Source of the DNA: Aldehydirespirator sp965220485
Lineage (GTDB): Bacteria > Actinomycetota > Acidimicrobiia > Acidimicrobiales > Aldehydirespiratoraceae
DNA length: 64,000 nucleotides
NCBI GenBank assembly: GCA_965220485.1
Contig: OZ244832.1
Span: 4,092,001-4,156,000 of the forward strand
Direction of reading: 5' to 3'
In this document: positions 8,968 to 19,185 of the stretch, piece by piece
Position numbering within the stretch: the first letter of the stretch is position 1
How the letters are laid out: the number at the start of each line of letters is the position of its first letter
Notes under the pieces: model-generated
What the model was told of the DNA's origin: nothing
Database searches by the model: none
What the model saw: the letters and a program-made list of their open reading frames with translations, nothing else
Program-made: the position numbers and the translations under genes

Positions 8968-10605
8968 CTAGGCGCTCCGCATCTCGGCGGCCTCGCCGAG
9001 GCTGAGTTCTTCGATCGACTGCTCACGCATCTTGAACTTCTGGATCTTCCCGGTGATGGTCATGGGGAAGGTGTCAGTGAACTTGATGTAGCGGGGAACC
9101 TTGTAGTGGGCGATGGTCCCGCGGCAGAAGTCCTTGATGTCTTCTTCGGTGGCGTCGGCGCCTTCTTGGACCTGGACCCAAGCCATGATCTCTTCGCCGT
9201 AGCGCACGTCGGGCACGCCGATCACTTGGACTTCGACGACATCGGGGTGGGTGTAGATGAACTCCTCGACCTCGCGGGGATAGACGTTCTCACCGCCGCG
9301 GATGATCATGTCCTTGATCCGCCCGACGATGTTCACGTAGCCCTCGTCGTCCATTTCTGCGAGGTCGCCGGTGTGCATCCAGCCGTCTGAGTCGATGGCC
9401 GCCTTGGTGCGTGCCGGGTCGTTCCAGTAGCCCAGCATGACCGAATAGCCCCGGGTCATGAACTCGCCGCTGGTGCCTCGGGGAACGGTCTCGCCGGTTG
9501 CCGGGTCGACGATCTTGATCTCGACGTGGGGATGGACCCGCCCGACGGTGGTGACCCGCTTCTCCAGCGGGTCGTCGGCGGATGTCTGGGTGGAGACCGG
9601 CGAGGTCTCAGTCATCCCGTAGGCGATGGTCACCTCGCTCATGTTCATCCGGTCCACCACCTGGCGCATCACCTCTATGGGGCACGGCGAGCCGGCCATG
9701 ATGCCGGTCCGCAGCGACGACAGGTCATAGCCGGCAAGGTCGGGCTCGCCGAGTTCGGCGATGAACATTGTCGGCACCCCGTACAGGCTCGTACAACGCT
9801 CCTGAGCGACGGCTTGCAGAGTGGCCTTGGGGTTGAATCCGGCCGCGGGGATCACCATGGCGGAGCCGTGGGTGGTGCAGGCCAGGTTTCCCAGCACCAT
9901 CCCGAAGCAGTGGTAGAAGGGCACCGGGATGCACACCCGGTCCTCGACGGAGTACTGGCAGGCCTCGCCGATGAACAGACCGTTGTTCAAGATGTTGCGA
10001 TGGCTCAGCGTGGCGCCCTTGGGGAAGCCGGTGGTGCCACTGGTGTACTGGATGTTGATGGCGTCGTCGGGGTCGAGTTGTGCGCTGCGCTGTTCCAACT
10101 GCCCGACCGAGACCATCTTGCTCGAACTCAGCAGGTCGTCCCAGTCGGCGGTGTGCAAGTAGACCACCCGCTCAGCGGGCGCCCGGTCCCAGACCTCGTC
10201 GATCATCGACCGGTAGTCGCTGGTCAGGAACGACTCCACCGCCACCACCACCGATGCCCCGGACTGGTTGAGCACGTACTCGAGCTCCGAGGACCGGTAC
10301 GCGGGGTTGACCGTGACCAGGATCGCGCCGATGCGGGCCGTGGCTTACTGCACCAGCACCCACTCGGCGTAGTTGGGGCTCCAGATCCCCACCCGGTCGC
10401 CCTTGGCCACGCCGATCCCCATCAGCCCGCGGGCCACCAGGTCCACAGCCTCGGAGAATTCCGCGTACGTGTACCGCAGACCCTGCTCGACCGACACCAA
10501 CGCATCGCGCCCACCGTGCGCGGCAACCGTGCGGGCCAGGTTTTGCGGGATCGTCTCGTCCAGCAGCGGCACCGAAGTCGGTCCCTTGGCGGCTGACAAT
10601 GTCAT
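8968..10605 (-). pseudogene. Acyl-CoA synthetase (AMP-binding) with one nonsense codon
   Basis: Full-length (545-codon) ANL-superfamily ligase from ATG 10605, interrupted by one TAA at 10345-10347, where the family has a Tyr (EWVLVQ, stop, ATARIGAILV). The rest is intact: the AMP-binding P-loop TSGTTGFPKGATLSHRN, the YGMTETSP motif, GWMHTGDLAEMD and the C-terminal catalytic Lys region ITGKIQKFKMRE. It would activate fatty acids to CoA thioesters. A downstream restart could give only a C-terminal fragment of about 435 residues. A sequencing error is the main alternative. Confidence 0.87.
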
Positions 10606-10649
10606 CGCAAGGCCTCCTTCGCGATGCTCACGCTTCGGCGCTCACAACG

Positions 10650-11747
10650 CTAACCCCAGCAGACTCGCTGGCCGGGCAACGGAGCGGCCTCGCCGCCGTT
10701 GAGGAGCCTCAGCCTGGCGGCATCGACTCCGCCGAGCGTCTCCGCGACCGCGGACCACGACGACTCGCGGGGAGGCTCGACGCACTCGACGCCATCGACG
10801 GCCCGCTCGGCAGGTGGACCGCTGGTGAGTGCCAAGTTGATGCGGCGTGTGATCTTCTCGACGAGCGTGATGCCGGCGGACTCACTGGGGTTGTTGTCCG
10901 TCATCACGGTGACGGCGTAGGAGCCGCCGTTGGGGTCGCGTACCACTCCGGTAGTGCCCAGCCGCCATCCGGCTCCCGACATTGGGTAGAAGCCGTTCTT
11001 CAGCGCGGCCTCGTAGGTGTCCGGCAGTCCCGCGGTCACTCCCCAACTCTGTGCCGCGCTCACGCCGGACATCCACTGCCACGCCTCCTGCACCGACTCC
11101 TCGTCGAGGGGCCCCCCGCCGACGAGCAGCTGCTCCACGAGCCGCGTCCGGTCCTGGGCGGTGGACAGCGTCCGGCCGTACCACGCCGTGTGGCTCGTGC
11201 CGGCGATCCCGAAGCGCTCGTCCAGCTCCTCCATGCCGGCTGCGCTGCCGATTTGCAGGTACAGCCTTGAGGTGGGCGGCCTGTTGTGGCTGTAGTGCAT
11301 CATCAACTCGACATCGGCGGCCTCGGACGGGCTGATCGGGCGGCCCGCGTCCTGGGCCGCGAGCAGGACACCGGCCAGCACCTGGGCCTTGATGACGCTC
11401 GCGGTGGTGATCTCCAGGTCCCCGTTGAGCTTGTACCGGCAACCCGTGCGGTGGTCATTGACGGCTGCGGTGAACCGCGCCCCGGGATGGGCGGCTGCGA
11501 TCTCGTCGATGAATGTCTTGTTGAACAGCCCGATGCAGCGGCCACCAGGCATGTAGCGAAGCGGCTGGGTGGCCTTGCCGTCGGACCAGTCGGATTGGTG
11601 TGTGGACCCGGGGCTGCCGGCGGGCGCGGCGCGCGCACCCGATGGGCCGAGCGCGATCGTCCAGATCAATGCCAGCGCGGCTAGGACCGCGCCGGCTGTC
11701 AGCGGTGTCGGGTTCCATCGCGCGTCGGATTGCTGGGTACCGGGCAT
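10650..11747 (-). CDS. Secreted class A beta-lactamase-like serine hydrolase
   Basis: About 365 residues with an N-terminal membrane or signal segment (LTAGAVLAALALIWTIAL). The penicillin-recognising fold is indicated by the SxxK motif in ITTASVIKAQVL, a Y-S-H-N motif in place of SDN (MMHYSHNRPP) and a KNG triad equivalent (ALKNGFYP). These place it among the class A beta-lactamase and D,D-peptidase-like hydrolases outside the cytoplasmic membrane. The omega-loop Glu is not clear, so beta-lactam hydrolysis should not be assumed. ATG 11747 is chosen; an in-frame GTG 36 nt upstream is possible. Confidence 0.78.
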   Translation of the reverse strand: MPGTQQSDARWNPTPLTAGAVLAALALIWTIALGPSGARAAPAGSPGSTHQSDWSDGKATQPLRYMPGGRCIGLFNKTFIDEIAAAHPGARFTAAVNDHRTGCRYKLNGDLEITTASVIKAQVLAGVLLAAQDAGRPISPSEAADVELMMHYSHNRPPTSRLYLQIGSAAGMEELDERFGIAGTSHTAWYGRTLSTAQDRTRLVEQLLVGGGPLDEESVQEAWQWMSGVSAAQSWGVTAGLPDTYEAALKNGFYPMSGAGWRLGTTGVVRDPNGGSYAVTVMTDNNPSESAGITLVEKITRRINLALTSGPPAERAVDGVECVEPPRESSWSAVAETLGGVDAARLRLLNGGEAAPLPGQRVCWG

Positions 11748-11836
11748 GTTCACTGGAAGGGCGGGCCGGCCACGGTAGTCCACAAATAGCGGCCCATTCG
11801 CTCGGCCTCTCAGGAAGTCTGTGCGAGACTGCCGGG

Positions 11837-12520
11837 ATGGCAGCGGTGATCGCGCATCGGGGCGCCAGCCAGGCCGCGCCCGAGAACACGATGGAGGCCT
11901 TCCGGCTGGCTCGAGAATTCGGCGCGGACTGGGTGGAGCTCGACGTGCGCCGCACCACCGACGGGGTGGCCGTGGTCCACCATGACGCCCATCTGGCGGA
12001 CGGGCGGCGGATCGGCCATCTCCATGCCGACGAACTGCCCGACTACGTGCCCAGCCTGGCCGAGGCTCTGGAGGCCTGCGAGGGCATGGGAGTTCACCTT
12101 GAGATCAAGAACCTGCCCGACGACCCCGACTACGACAGCGAGAACCTGGTGGCCGACGCGGTGGCCGGTCTGATCGCCGCGTACCTCGGCCCCGGGCGGG
12201 CCGTCGTGTCGTCGTTCAATGTGGACGCCGCCGACGCAGTGCGGGCCGTGGACCCGAGCATCCCCACCGCGCTGATCTGCGGGATAGTGGCGCCCGCGCA
12301 GGCCGTGGCCCGGGCCAGCGCCCACAACATGGCGGCTGTGCATCCCTTCGATGCCATGTGCGACGCGGCCTTCGTGCGCCGGGCCCATGACGCGGGGCTG
12401 GCCGTCAACGTGTGGACCATCAACGCTCCCGAGCGCATGTCGGAGCTGCTGGCCATGGGCGTGGACGGCCTGATCACCGACGCGCCCGACGTGGCCCGCG
12501 CCATCGTCGACGCCGCCTGA
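11837..12520 (+). CDS. Glycerophosphodiester phosphodiesterase
   Basis: 227-residue GDPD TIM barrel that hydrolyses glycerophosphodiesters to glycerol-3-phosphate and an alcohol. Key motifs are IAHRGASQAAPENTMEAF (catalytic His and Glu), VELDVRRTTDG (metal-binding acidic pair), VVHHDAHL (second catalytic His) and HLEIKN. No signal peptide is seen, so it is probably cytosolic. ATG 11837 starts exactly at the first barrel strand. The last ~290 nt occur again at 18892-19188 on the far side of the giant surface-protein gene. Confidence 0.93.
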   Translation: MAAVIAHRGASQAAPENTMEAFRLAREFGADWVELDVRRTTDGVAVVHHDAHLADGRRIGHLHADELPDYVPSLAEALEACEGMGVHLEIKNLPDDPDYDSENLVADAVAGLIAAYLGPGRAVVSSFNVDAADAVRAVDPSIPTALICGIVAPAQAVARASAHNMAAVHPFDAMCDAAFVRRAHDAGLAVNVWTINAPERMSELLAMGVDGLITDAPDVARAIVDAA

Positions 12521-12523
12521 GCC
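12227..12523 (+). repeat. Segmental duplication, copy A (GDPD 3' half)
   Basis: 297-nt direct repeat of 18892-19188 with about five base differences. It covers residues 131-227 of the phosphodiesterase, its stop codon and 3 nt beyond. Confidence 0.95.
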
Positions 12524-12587
12524 AACTGCGAGGCCCCAGCGCTCAGGGCAGGAAGCGCCGCAGGCCTGGACGGTTGTGGGAGCAGGG

Positions 12588-15500
12588 TTAGGTTCGTTTG
12601 TTGGTGCTGTGGTTGATGGCCCGGCTGAGGAAGGCGGCCATTTGACCCCGGGTCACGGGTTGTGTTGGGCAGTACAGGGGCGGGTCGGTGCCGCAGCCGG
12701 TTGTGATTTGTGCGGCCTTGAGGGCCTGGATGGCTTGGTGGGCGTTGTGGTCGGTGGGGACGTCTCGAAAGGCGGATCGGTCTGTGTCGGCGGTGGGCAG
12801 GTCGAAGGCTCGCAGCAGGAACAGCGCCATTTGGGATCGGGTGACTGGTTGTGTTGGGCAGTACAGAGGCGGGTCGGTGCTGCAGCCGATGGTGATTCGG
12901 AGTTTGGCGATGCGTTCGGCGTGGGGCGCGTACCAGGCGTCGGTGGGCACGTCGTCGAAGCGGCCGGTGGGGGTCTGGTCGGTGTCGAGCTTGAGGGCGC
13001 GGGCCAAGAAGGCGGCCATTTGGGCTCTGGTGACGTGCTGGGAGGGTCGGAAGGTGCCGTCGGGGTAGCCGGTGGTGATGCCGAGCCGGGCGATGTGGGC
13101 GATGTGGGGCGCGTGCCAGGAGTCTTGAGCGACATCGCTGAACGAGACTGGCTCGGGCTCGGGTTCGGGTTCGGGTTCGGGGCCTCCGCCTCCGCCTCCG
13201 CCTCCTCCTCCTCCTGGTGTGGGCCGCTGCCGTGCGGTGGGTGTGGTGCGGTTGGAGCGGGCGGAGGCCGCGTCGAGGCCGTCTGAGCGCTGCGCGGTGA
13301 CGGTGAATGTGTAGGCGCGGCTCTGGACGAGGCCGCTCACGGTGCAGGTGGTGACGGCCGCGGCGGCGATGCAGGTGCGCTGGCCCGGCGACGAGGTGAC
13401 GGTGTAGCCGGTGATGGTGACTGGGCTGGCGCTGGTGTCGGGCACGGCCCATTTGACGGTCACCTCGCCGGCGCCGGGCTCGCCGGGCTCGGCCTGCACG
13501 CCGGTGGGGGCGGTGATCCAGATCTCTGCGGAGGGCTGCGACGGCGCTGAGGCGCCTCGTGGGTTGCGGGCGGTGACGGTGAAGGTGTGGCTGCCGTTGT
13601 CGAGGCCGCGCACGACGCAGGACCGGCCAGCGCCGGCCGTGCGGCAGGTGCGGTGCCGGGGGGCGGAGGTGGCGGTGGCGGTGTAGCCGGTTATGGCCGC
13701 GCCGCCGTCGCTGGTGGGCGCCTCCCATGTGATGACAGCCCAGTCGCCGCCGGGGGTGGCGTCCACCGCGGCGGGCGCGCCGGGCGCGGCGGCCGTAACG
13801 GTCCGCTCCGCCGACGGTTCCGACGCGGTCGATGGGCCCGCATCGCTGTTGGCGATCACGGTGAAGGTGTAGGCGTTGCCACCGGCGAGCCCGGTGATCG
13901 TGCAGGACGTCGCGTCGGCGACGGCGTCGCAGCTGCCCGGGCCCGGCGAGGCGTGCACGTCGTAGCCGGTGACCGGATCGACTTGAAGCCTCGGCGCGCC
14001 GGCGTTGAGTGCTGGCGCCGCCAACCACACCAGCACGCGTCCGGGCTGGTCGCTGCCGCCGGGCGGGTCGCTGCTGAGCGTGCTGGGCGCGCTCCAGGAC
14101 ACCTCGGCGGTGTCGCCTTGCAGGCTTGCCGTCACACCGGTGGGCGCGACGGGTGCCCCGGCGTTGACCAGGGGGGATGCCGTGCGGGCGAGCGACGGCT
14201 CCGACACGAGCCCGTAGGAGCTCTCGGCGGTGACCACCACGTGGTAGACCGTGCCGTTGGCGAGGCCCAGCAGGATGCACGACAGGCCGTCGCCGACCGC
14301 GGTGCAGGAGCTGGTGGCGGCCTCGCCCGCCTCGGCGGCCTCGGCGCGGTACTCGACGATGGTCGCGTCGGGCGCGCCGGTGCTGGAGGGCGCGCTCCAC
14401 GAGACTGCGGCGTTGCCGTTGCCGGAGTGAACGTCCACAATGTGGGGCGGGTCGGGCCGATCGGCGGGCACCGCGGCCACGAACCGCTTGGAGGCGGCCG
14501 AGAGCCTGGACTCTTCGTTCTCGGCGGTCACGGTGATCTCGTAGGACCGGCCCCTGACCAGCCCGAAGATCGTGCAGGTGGTCGCGGCCCGGGTGTTGCA
14601 GGACTTCCTGCCGGGGCTTGCGGTTGCCTCATACCTGACGATCGGCGGGCCTCCGGTGTTGGCGGGAGCGGTCCATCTCACCTCCAGATCCGGGCCGCTG
14701 CCCGGCACCGCGGCCACCCCGACGGGCGGTTCCGGAGCGCCCGCGGGCCTGACGCTGGAGGAGGGCTCCGACGGGGCCGACGGCCCGGCCTCGTTGCGGG
14801 CGGTGACAGTGAATCCGTAGTGGGTGCCGTTGGTGAGGCCGGTGAGGGTGCAGGCATCAGCCTCCGGACCGCTGGCAGAGCAGGTGAGCCCGTCAGGGTC
14901 CGAGACAGCCTCATAGCCGGCGATAGGCGCGCCTCCGTCGGAAACGGAGGCCTGCCACGACACCCGCGACTGGCCGTCCTCAGCCGGCGTCGCCATCACC
15001 TGCGTGGGCGCATCCGGCACCCTGCGAGGCTTCACTGCCACCGACCGCGACGACGGCTGCGACGGCCCGGCCTCGTTGCGGGCGGTGACGGTGAAGGTGT
15101 AGGGGGTTCCGTTGTCCAGCCCCGTCACCGCGCAGGTGGTGGTGCCCGTCGTGGTGCAACTCTGCCCGTCCGGCGACGCGGTGACGGTGTAGCTGGTCAC
15201 CGGGAAGCCCCCGTCGGAGGCGGGCTCGGTCCACGACACCGTCGCCGAGCGGTCGTCGGGCGTCGCGCGCACCCTAGTGGGCGGGCCCGGCACCGCGAGC
15301 GGCGCGGCCGGAGCCGACGGCTGCGACGCCGGTGAGGTTCCCGCCCGGTTGCGGGCCGTGACCGTGAACGTGTAGGGGGTGCCGTTGGTGAGGCCCAACA
15401 CCGTGCAGAATGTCGCTCCGGAGGTGCTGCAGGTCCGCCCGCCCGGCGAGGCCGTGACGGTGTAGGCGGTGATCGGCGCGCCCCCGTCGGAGGCCGGCTC

Positions 15501-18056
15501 GGTCCAAGACACCACCGCCGAGCGGTCGTCGGGCACCGCCGACACCCCGGACGGCGCCACGGGCGGCACAGGCGGCGGCGGAGGGCCGGCATCATCGCCG
15601 AAGGTGGTGTCGAGGCTGCCGTCGGCGTTGAAGCGCGCCACCGCGAAGTCGTTGGGGAGCTGTGAGGATCCGACCAGGACGAACTTGCCGTCGAACTGAC
15701 GCCCCATGCGCGAAAGCACAGGAGAGGTGAAGAACGAGCTCTGCTCCTGTCGAATCTCGGTGGTGGCGATGCCGTCGGTGTCGAAGGTGGTGTCGAGGCT
15801 GCCGTTGGCCGTGAAGCGCACAATGAGCCCGTCGCGGTAGTCGGTGAGGCCGGCGATGCTGGTGCCGTGGGCTCTTCCGAACGCAACAATCTTGCCGTCG
15901 GACTGCACCGTGACGTCGTGGATCGCGTAGATTTGCTGGACCATGCTAAGGGAGGTGGCAGCGGTGTCGATGGTGGCGATGCCGTCGGTGTCGAAGGTGA
16001 TGTCGAGGCTGCCGTCGATGTTGTAGCGCACCATCGCGAAGTCTCCGTCGGAAATCCCGGCCGCGACGATCTTGCCGTCGGACTGCACTGCCACGGCGAA
16101 CGCGCCGTCAGCGCTGCTGGTGCCGATGTCGGTGGTGGTGATGCCGTCGGTGTCGAAGGTGGTGTCGAGGCTGCCGTCGATGTTGTAGCGCACCACGACG
16201 AAGTCGTCGCCGTCGGAAGTCCCGGCCGCGACGATCTTGCCGTCGGACTGCACCGCGACCGCCCGGGCACCGTGGCCCAAGCTACTTCCGACGGTGTTGG
16301 TGGTGGTGATGCCGTCGGTGTCGAAGGTGGTGTCGAGGCTGCCGTCGGTGTTGTAGCGCACCATCGCGAAGTCGCCCTTGCTCGAGCCCGCGACGATGAT
16401 CCTTCCATCACTCTGCACGGCCACCGCGTCAGCCGATTCTGTCCCCACGCCGATGCGGTCGATGTCGGTGGTGGTGATGCCGTCGGTGTCGAAGGTGGTG
16501 TCGAGGCTGCCGTTGCTGCTGTAGCGCGCCACCACCCAGTCTCCGGCACCCGCTGCGACGACGATCTTGTCGTCGGACTGCACCGCGACTCCCCCGACAC
16601 CGTAGATCCTAAAGGGTCCGGCGGTGTTGGTGGTGGTGATGCCGTCGGTGTCGAAGGTGGTGTCGAGGCTGCCGTCGGTGTTGTAGCGCACTAAGGCCAG
16701 CCGCCCTCCCGCCGCCCCTCCGGTTCTGTACTCTCCGGCGACGACGATCTTGCCGTCGCTCTGCAGGGCCATCGCAGTGGCAAAGTCGTAGCTCTCGGGA
16801 TTGATGTTGGTGGTGGTGATGCCGTCGGTGTCGAAGGTGGTGTCGAGGCTGCCGTCGGTGTTGTAGCGCACCATCGCGAAGTCGCCGTCTAGTGCCCCGG
16901 CGGCGACGATCTTGCCGTCGCTTTGCAGCGCCATGGCGTTCCCTTCAACAGAATCATCGCCCGAGACCGAGGTCGTGGTGGTGATGCCGTCGGTGTCGAA
17001 GGTGGTGTCGAGGCTGCCGTCGGTGTTGTAGCGCACCACCACGATAGCTCTGTCGCCTCCGCCGACGGCGACGATCTTGCCGTTGCTTTGCACCGTCACC
17101 GCCCGGGCACCGCTGGCAATGAAGGATTGAGCGGTGTTGGTGGTGGTGATGCCGTCGGTGTCGAAGGTGGTGTCGAGGCTGCCGTCGGTGGTGTAGCGCA
17201 CCATCGCGAAGTCGCCTTGGGACACGCCGGCCGCGACGATGTTGCCGTCGGACTGCACTGCCACGGCGTGCGCGCCGTCACGGCTGGTGCCGGTGTTGGT
17301 GGTGGTGATGCCGTCGGTGTCGAAGGTGGTGTCGAGGCTGCCGTTGGTGTTGTAGCGCACCACGACGAAGTCATCGTCGCCCCGGCCGGCCGCGACGATC
17401 TTGCCGTCGGACTGCACCGTCACCGCGTGGGCACCGTTGCTGGGAAAATGACGGCGGGCGGTGGCGGTGTTGGTGGTGGTGATGCCGTCGGTGTCGAAGG
17501 TCGTGTCGAGGCTGCCGTTCGCGTTGAGACGGGCTACGAAGAAGTCGCCCTCGATCTCTCCGGCCACGACGATCTTGCCGTCGGACTGCAGCGCAACATC
17601 GAGCAGCCCATCGTTCCCCGTTGTTGAGAGGTTACGGATTGCAGTGGATAGGCCGCCCATCCTGAAGGTTGTATCGGGGCTGCCGTTCGCGTTGAACCGG
17701 TACACGTTGAAGTATCCAGTGGCTACCACGATCTTTCCGTCGGCTTGCAATGCGACGGCTGAGAGTTCTTGAGAGCGGTTGGTGGTGACGCCGTTGGTGC
17801 CGAAGGTGGTGTCGAGGCTTCCGTTGGCGTTGTAGCGAGCCAGTGTCGCTGAGCCAGAGTGGCCGGCGACTAGGATCTTGCCGTCGGATTGCACCGCAAT
17901 GGCGTTGATGACATCTGGACCCCGTGAATCGATGTTCGTGCTGGTCCAGCCGGTCTTGGTGGCCGTTTGAGCGACTGAGGCCGCCTCGGGGGCAGCCGCT
18001 AGCAGCGACGCGGCCAGCGCGAGCGCGGCGGTGAATCGCAAGGCGAGATTCGTCAT
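12588..18056 (-). CDS. Giant secreted surface protein: delta-60 repeats, FN3 domains, SLH anchor
   Basis: 1822 residues. The signal peptide is NLALRFTAALALAASLLAA. Fourteen delta-60 (DUF5122-type) units of about 55-60 residues follow (core AVQSDGKIV, then NxDGSLDTTFDTDGITTT), forming one or more beta-propellers to about residue 830. Next come eight fibronectin type III domains (about 832-1610), a Gly run with a Pro-Glu linker, and three SLH modules (about 1637-1822; GCSTDPPLYCP, VTRxQMAxFL). ATG 18056 follows AGGAGAAGCCC. It should be exported and bound to the cell envelope; adhesion or S-layer roles are inference. It lies between two copies of the GDPD 3' half. Confidence 0.9.
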   Translation of the reverse strand: MTNLALRFTAALALAASLLAAAPEAASVAQTATKTGWTSTNIDSRGPDVINAIAVQSDGKILVAGHSGSATLARYNANGSLDTTFGTNGVTTNRSQELSAVALQADGKIVVATGYFNVYRFNANGSPDTTFRMGGLSTAIRNLSTTGNDGLLDVALQSDGKIVVAGEIEGDFFVARLNANGSLDTTFDTDGITTTNTATARRHFPSNGAHAVTVQSDGKIVAAGRGDDDFVVVRYNTNGSLDTTFDTDGITTTNTGTSRDGAHAVAVQSDGNIVAAGVSQGDFAMVRYTTDGSLDTTFDTDGITTTNTAQSFIASGARAVTVQSNGKIVAVGGGDRAIVVVRYNTDGSLDTTFDTDGITTTTSVSGDDSVEGNAMALQSDGKIVAAGALDGDFAMVRYNTDGSLDTTFDTDGITTTNINPESYDFATAMALQSDGKIVVAGEYRTGGAAGGRLALVRYNTDGSLDTTFDTDGITTTNTAGPFRIYGVGGVAVQSDDKIVVAAGAGDWVVARYSSNGSLDTTFDTDGITTTDIDRIGVGTESADAVAVQSDGRIIVAGSSKGDFAMVRYNTDGSLDTTFDTDGITTTNTVGSSLGHGARAVAVQSDGKIVAAGTSDGDDFVVVRYNIDGSLDTTFDTDGITTTDIGTSSADGAFAVAVQSDGKIVAAGISDGDFAMVRYNIDGSLDITFDTDGIATIDTAATSLSMVQQIYAIHDVTVQSDGKIVAFGRAHGTSIAGLTDYRDGLIVRFTANGSLDTTFDTDGIATTEIRQEQSSFFTSPVLSRMGRQFDGKFVLVGSSQLPNDFAVARFNADGSLDTTFGDDAGPPPPPVPPVAPSGVSAVPDDRSAVVSWTEPASDGGAPITAYTVTASPGGRTCSTSGATFCTVLGLTNGTPYTFTVTARNRAGTSPASQPSAPAAPLAVPGPPTRVRATPDDRSATVSWTEPASDGGFPVTSYTVTASPDGQSCTTTGTTTCAVTGLDNGTPYTFTVTARNEAGPSQPSSRSVAVKPRRVPDAPTQVMATPAEDGQSRVSWQASVSDGGAPIAGYEAVSDPDGLTCSASGPEADACTLTGLTNGTHYGFTVTARNEAGPSAPSEPSSSVRPAGAPEPPVGVAAVPGSGPDLEVRWTAPANTGGPPIVRYEATASPGRKSCNTRAATTCTIFGLVRGRSYEITVTAENEESRLSAASKRFVAAVPADRPDPPHIVDVHSGNGNAAVSWSAPSSTGAPDATIVEYRAEAAEAGEAATSSCTAVGDGLSCILLGLANGTVYHVVVTAESSYGLVSEPSLARTASPLVNAGAPVAPTGVTASLQGDTAEVSWSAPSTLSSDPPGGSDQPGRVLVWLAAPALNAGAPRLQVDPVTGYDVHASPGPGSCDAVADATSCTITGLAGGNAYTFTVIANSDAGPSTASEPSAERTVTAAAPGAPAAVDATPGGDWAVITWEAPTSDGGAAITGYTATATSAPRHRTCRTAGAGRSCVVRGLDNGSHTFTVTARNPRGASAPSQPSAEIWITAPTGVQAEPGEPGAGEVTVKWAVPDTSASPVTITGYTVTSSPGQRTCIAAAAVTTCTVSGLVQSRAYTFTVTAQRSDGLDAASARSNRTTPTARQRPTPGGGGGGGGGGGPEPEPEPEPEPVSFSDVAQDSWHAPHIAHIARLGITTGYPDGTFRPSQHVTRAQMAAFLARALKLDTDQTPTGRFDDVPTDAWYAPHAERIAKLRITIGCSTDPPLYCPTQPVTRSQMALFLLRAFDLPTADTDRSAFRDVPTDHNAHQAIQALKAAQITTGCGTDPPLYCPTQPVTRGQMAAFLSRAINHSTNKRT

Positions 18057-18891
18057 GGGCTTCTCCTGTGTGTTCCAACGGGTGTGTTCAGGTGGTCTGG
18101 TTTCAACGGCTGGCGAACTTGGATGAGACTGAACGAGCGAAGGCAGGCCAAAGCGATGTAGGCCGCCTAGGCGCTCCAGCCCGAAGTCGGGTCCTCCTGC
18201 GCGCCGAGCCGTCCACCCAGTGCCATGCACGGGGTCGTGGCGCGCTCCGAGCCGTCCACCCAGTGCCATGCACTAGGTGGTGGCGTGCACATGCGGTTCC
18301 CGTCGCGTGGCACCGTCTGCCCTGGATGGCCGCGGGATCTCGATGGCCGTGGGTGCGGGCGGTATCTGGGCTGCGGTTGTGTTGGCCGCGCTGGGCTTGT
18401 GCGGTGGCGCGGTCTGCGGGGTGCGTGCCTGCTAGGTGCCGAGCGTCAGTGTTTCTGGAAGCCCGCCGCGGCGAGCAACCGGCGCCGACACTGCTACGCC
18501 AGGGCCACTCAACAAGGTCGGGGGGGGGGGGGGGGGGAGAGCGGACCGGCGGTCAGCCGGCTGAGTTGACTCTCATGCGGGTGCCGAGCGGTGGTCTGGG
18601 TCCGGTGGTGCCGGTTGCGGGCCCCGCCCGCGCCGCGCCGGGGGGGGGGGGGGGGCGGACACGAGCGACGGTTCGGATCCCGTGGTGCCGGTTGCGGGAG
18701 CCGCAGACCCCGAGGCGAGCCAGCATCTGCTCGGGCGACTGGAGCTGGTTCGGCCGCGGCCGAACCCCAAAGGAGATTCAGGGGATGTAACAGAAACGAA
18801 CATTGTGGCCCGCAACGATAGACGCAACAGCAGCGGTCCGCAATCAGGCAATCAGTCTGACGCGGCCCGAGCCGCCGTGGAAGCGGCCAAA
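18057..18891. other. Non-coding stretch with tandem motifs and two poly-G tracts
   Basis: No convincing gene is visible. A GAGCCGTCCACCCAGTGCC motif is tandemly duplicated (about 18205-18270). There are two long G homopolymers, 18 G at 18520-18537 and 16 G at 18640-18655, and a repeated GTGGTGCCGGTTGCGGG motif at about 18605 and 18682. The stretch contains the promoter region for the giant surface gene. Base calls at the G runs may be unreliable. Confidence 0.6.
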
Positions 18892-19185
18892 GCCGCCGAC
18901 GCAGTGCGGGCCGTGGACCCGAGCATCCCCACCGCGCTGATCTGCGGGGTAGTGGCGCCCGCGCAGGCCGTGGCCCGAGCCAGCGCCCACAGCATGGCGG
19001 CTGTGCATCCCTTCGATGCCATGTGCGACGCGGCCTTCGTGCGCCGGGCCCATGACGCGGGGCTGGCCGTCAACGTGTGGACCATCAACGCTCCCGAGCG
19101 CATGTCGGAGCTGCTGGCCATGGGCGTGGACGACCTGATCACCGACGCGGCCGACGTGGCCCGCGCCATCGTCGACGCCGCCTGA
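18892..19185 (+). pseudogene. Duplicated C-terminal half of glycerophosphodiesterase
   Basis: 97 codons encoding the second half of the TIM barrel (from ADAVRAVDPSIPTALICG), nearly identical to residues 131-227 of the intact gene. The catalytic HRGA and ELD half is absent. The open frame extends upstream into unrelated sequence but has no ribosome-bound start. It is a remnant created by the segmental duplication. Confidence 0.85.

Noticed and set aside
10345..10347. Recoding of the stop in the acyl-CoA ligase
   Set aside because: The codon is TAA, which is not used for selenocysteine or pyrrolysine, and the family has Tyr there; a point mutation is simpler.
13587..15335. Long plus-strand reading frames opposite the giant surface gene (also 15867-16694 and 16923-17627)
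   Set aside because: Shadows of the high-GC third-position bias and repeat structure of the minus-strand gene; low-complexity translations without domains or start signals.
15600..17860. CRISPR-like array of regularly spaced repeats
   Set aside because: The repeats are in-frame codons of the delta-60 units (period about 165-180 nt, variable), with no short unique spacers and no cas genes.
18682..19185. Functional second glycerophosphodiesterase
   Set aside because: Only the C-terminal half is present; catalytic HRGA and ELD motifs are missing.
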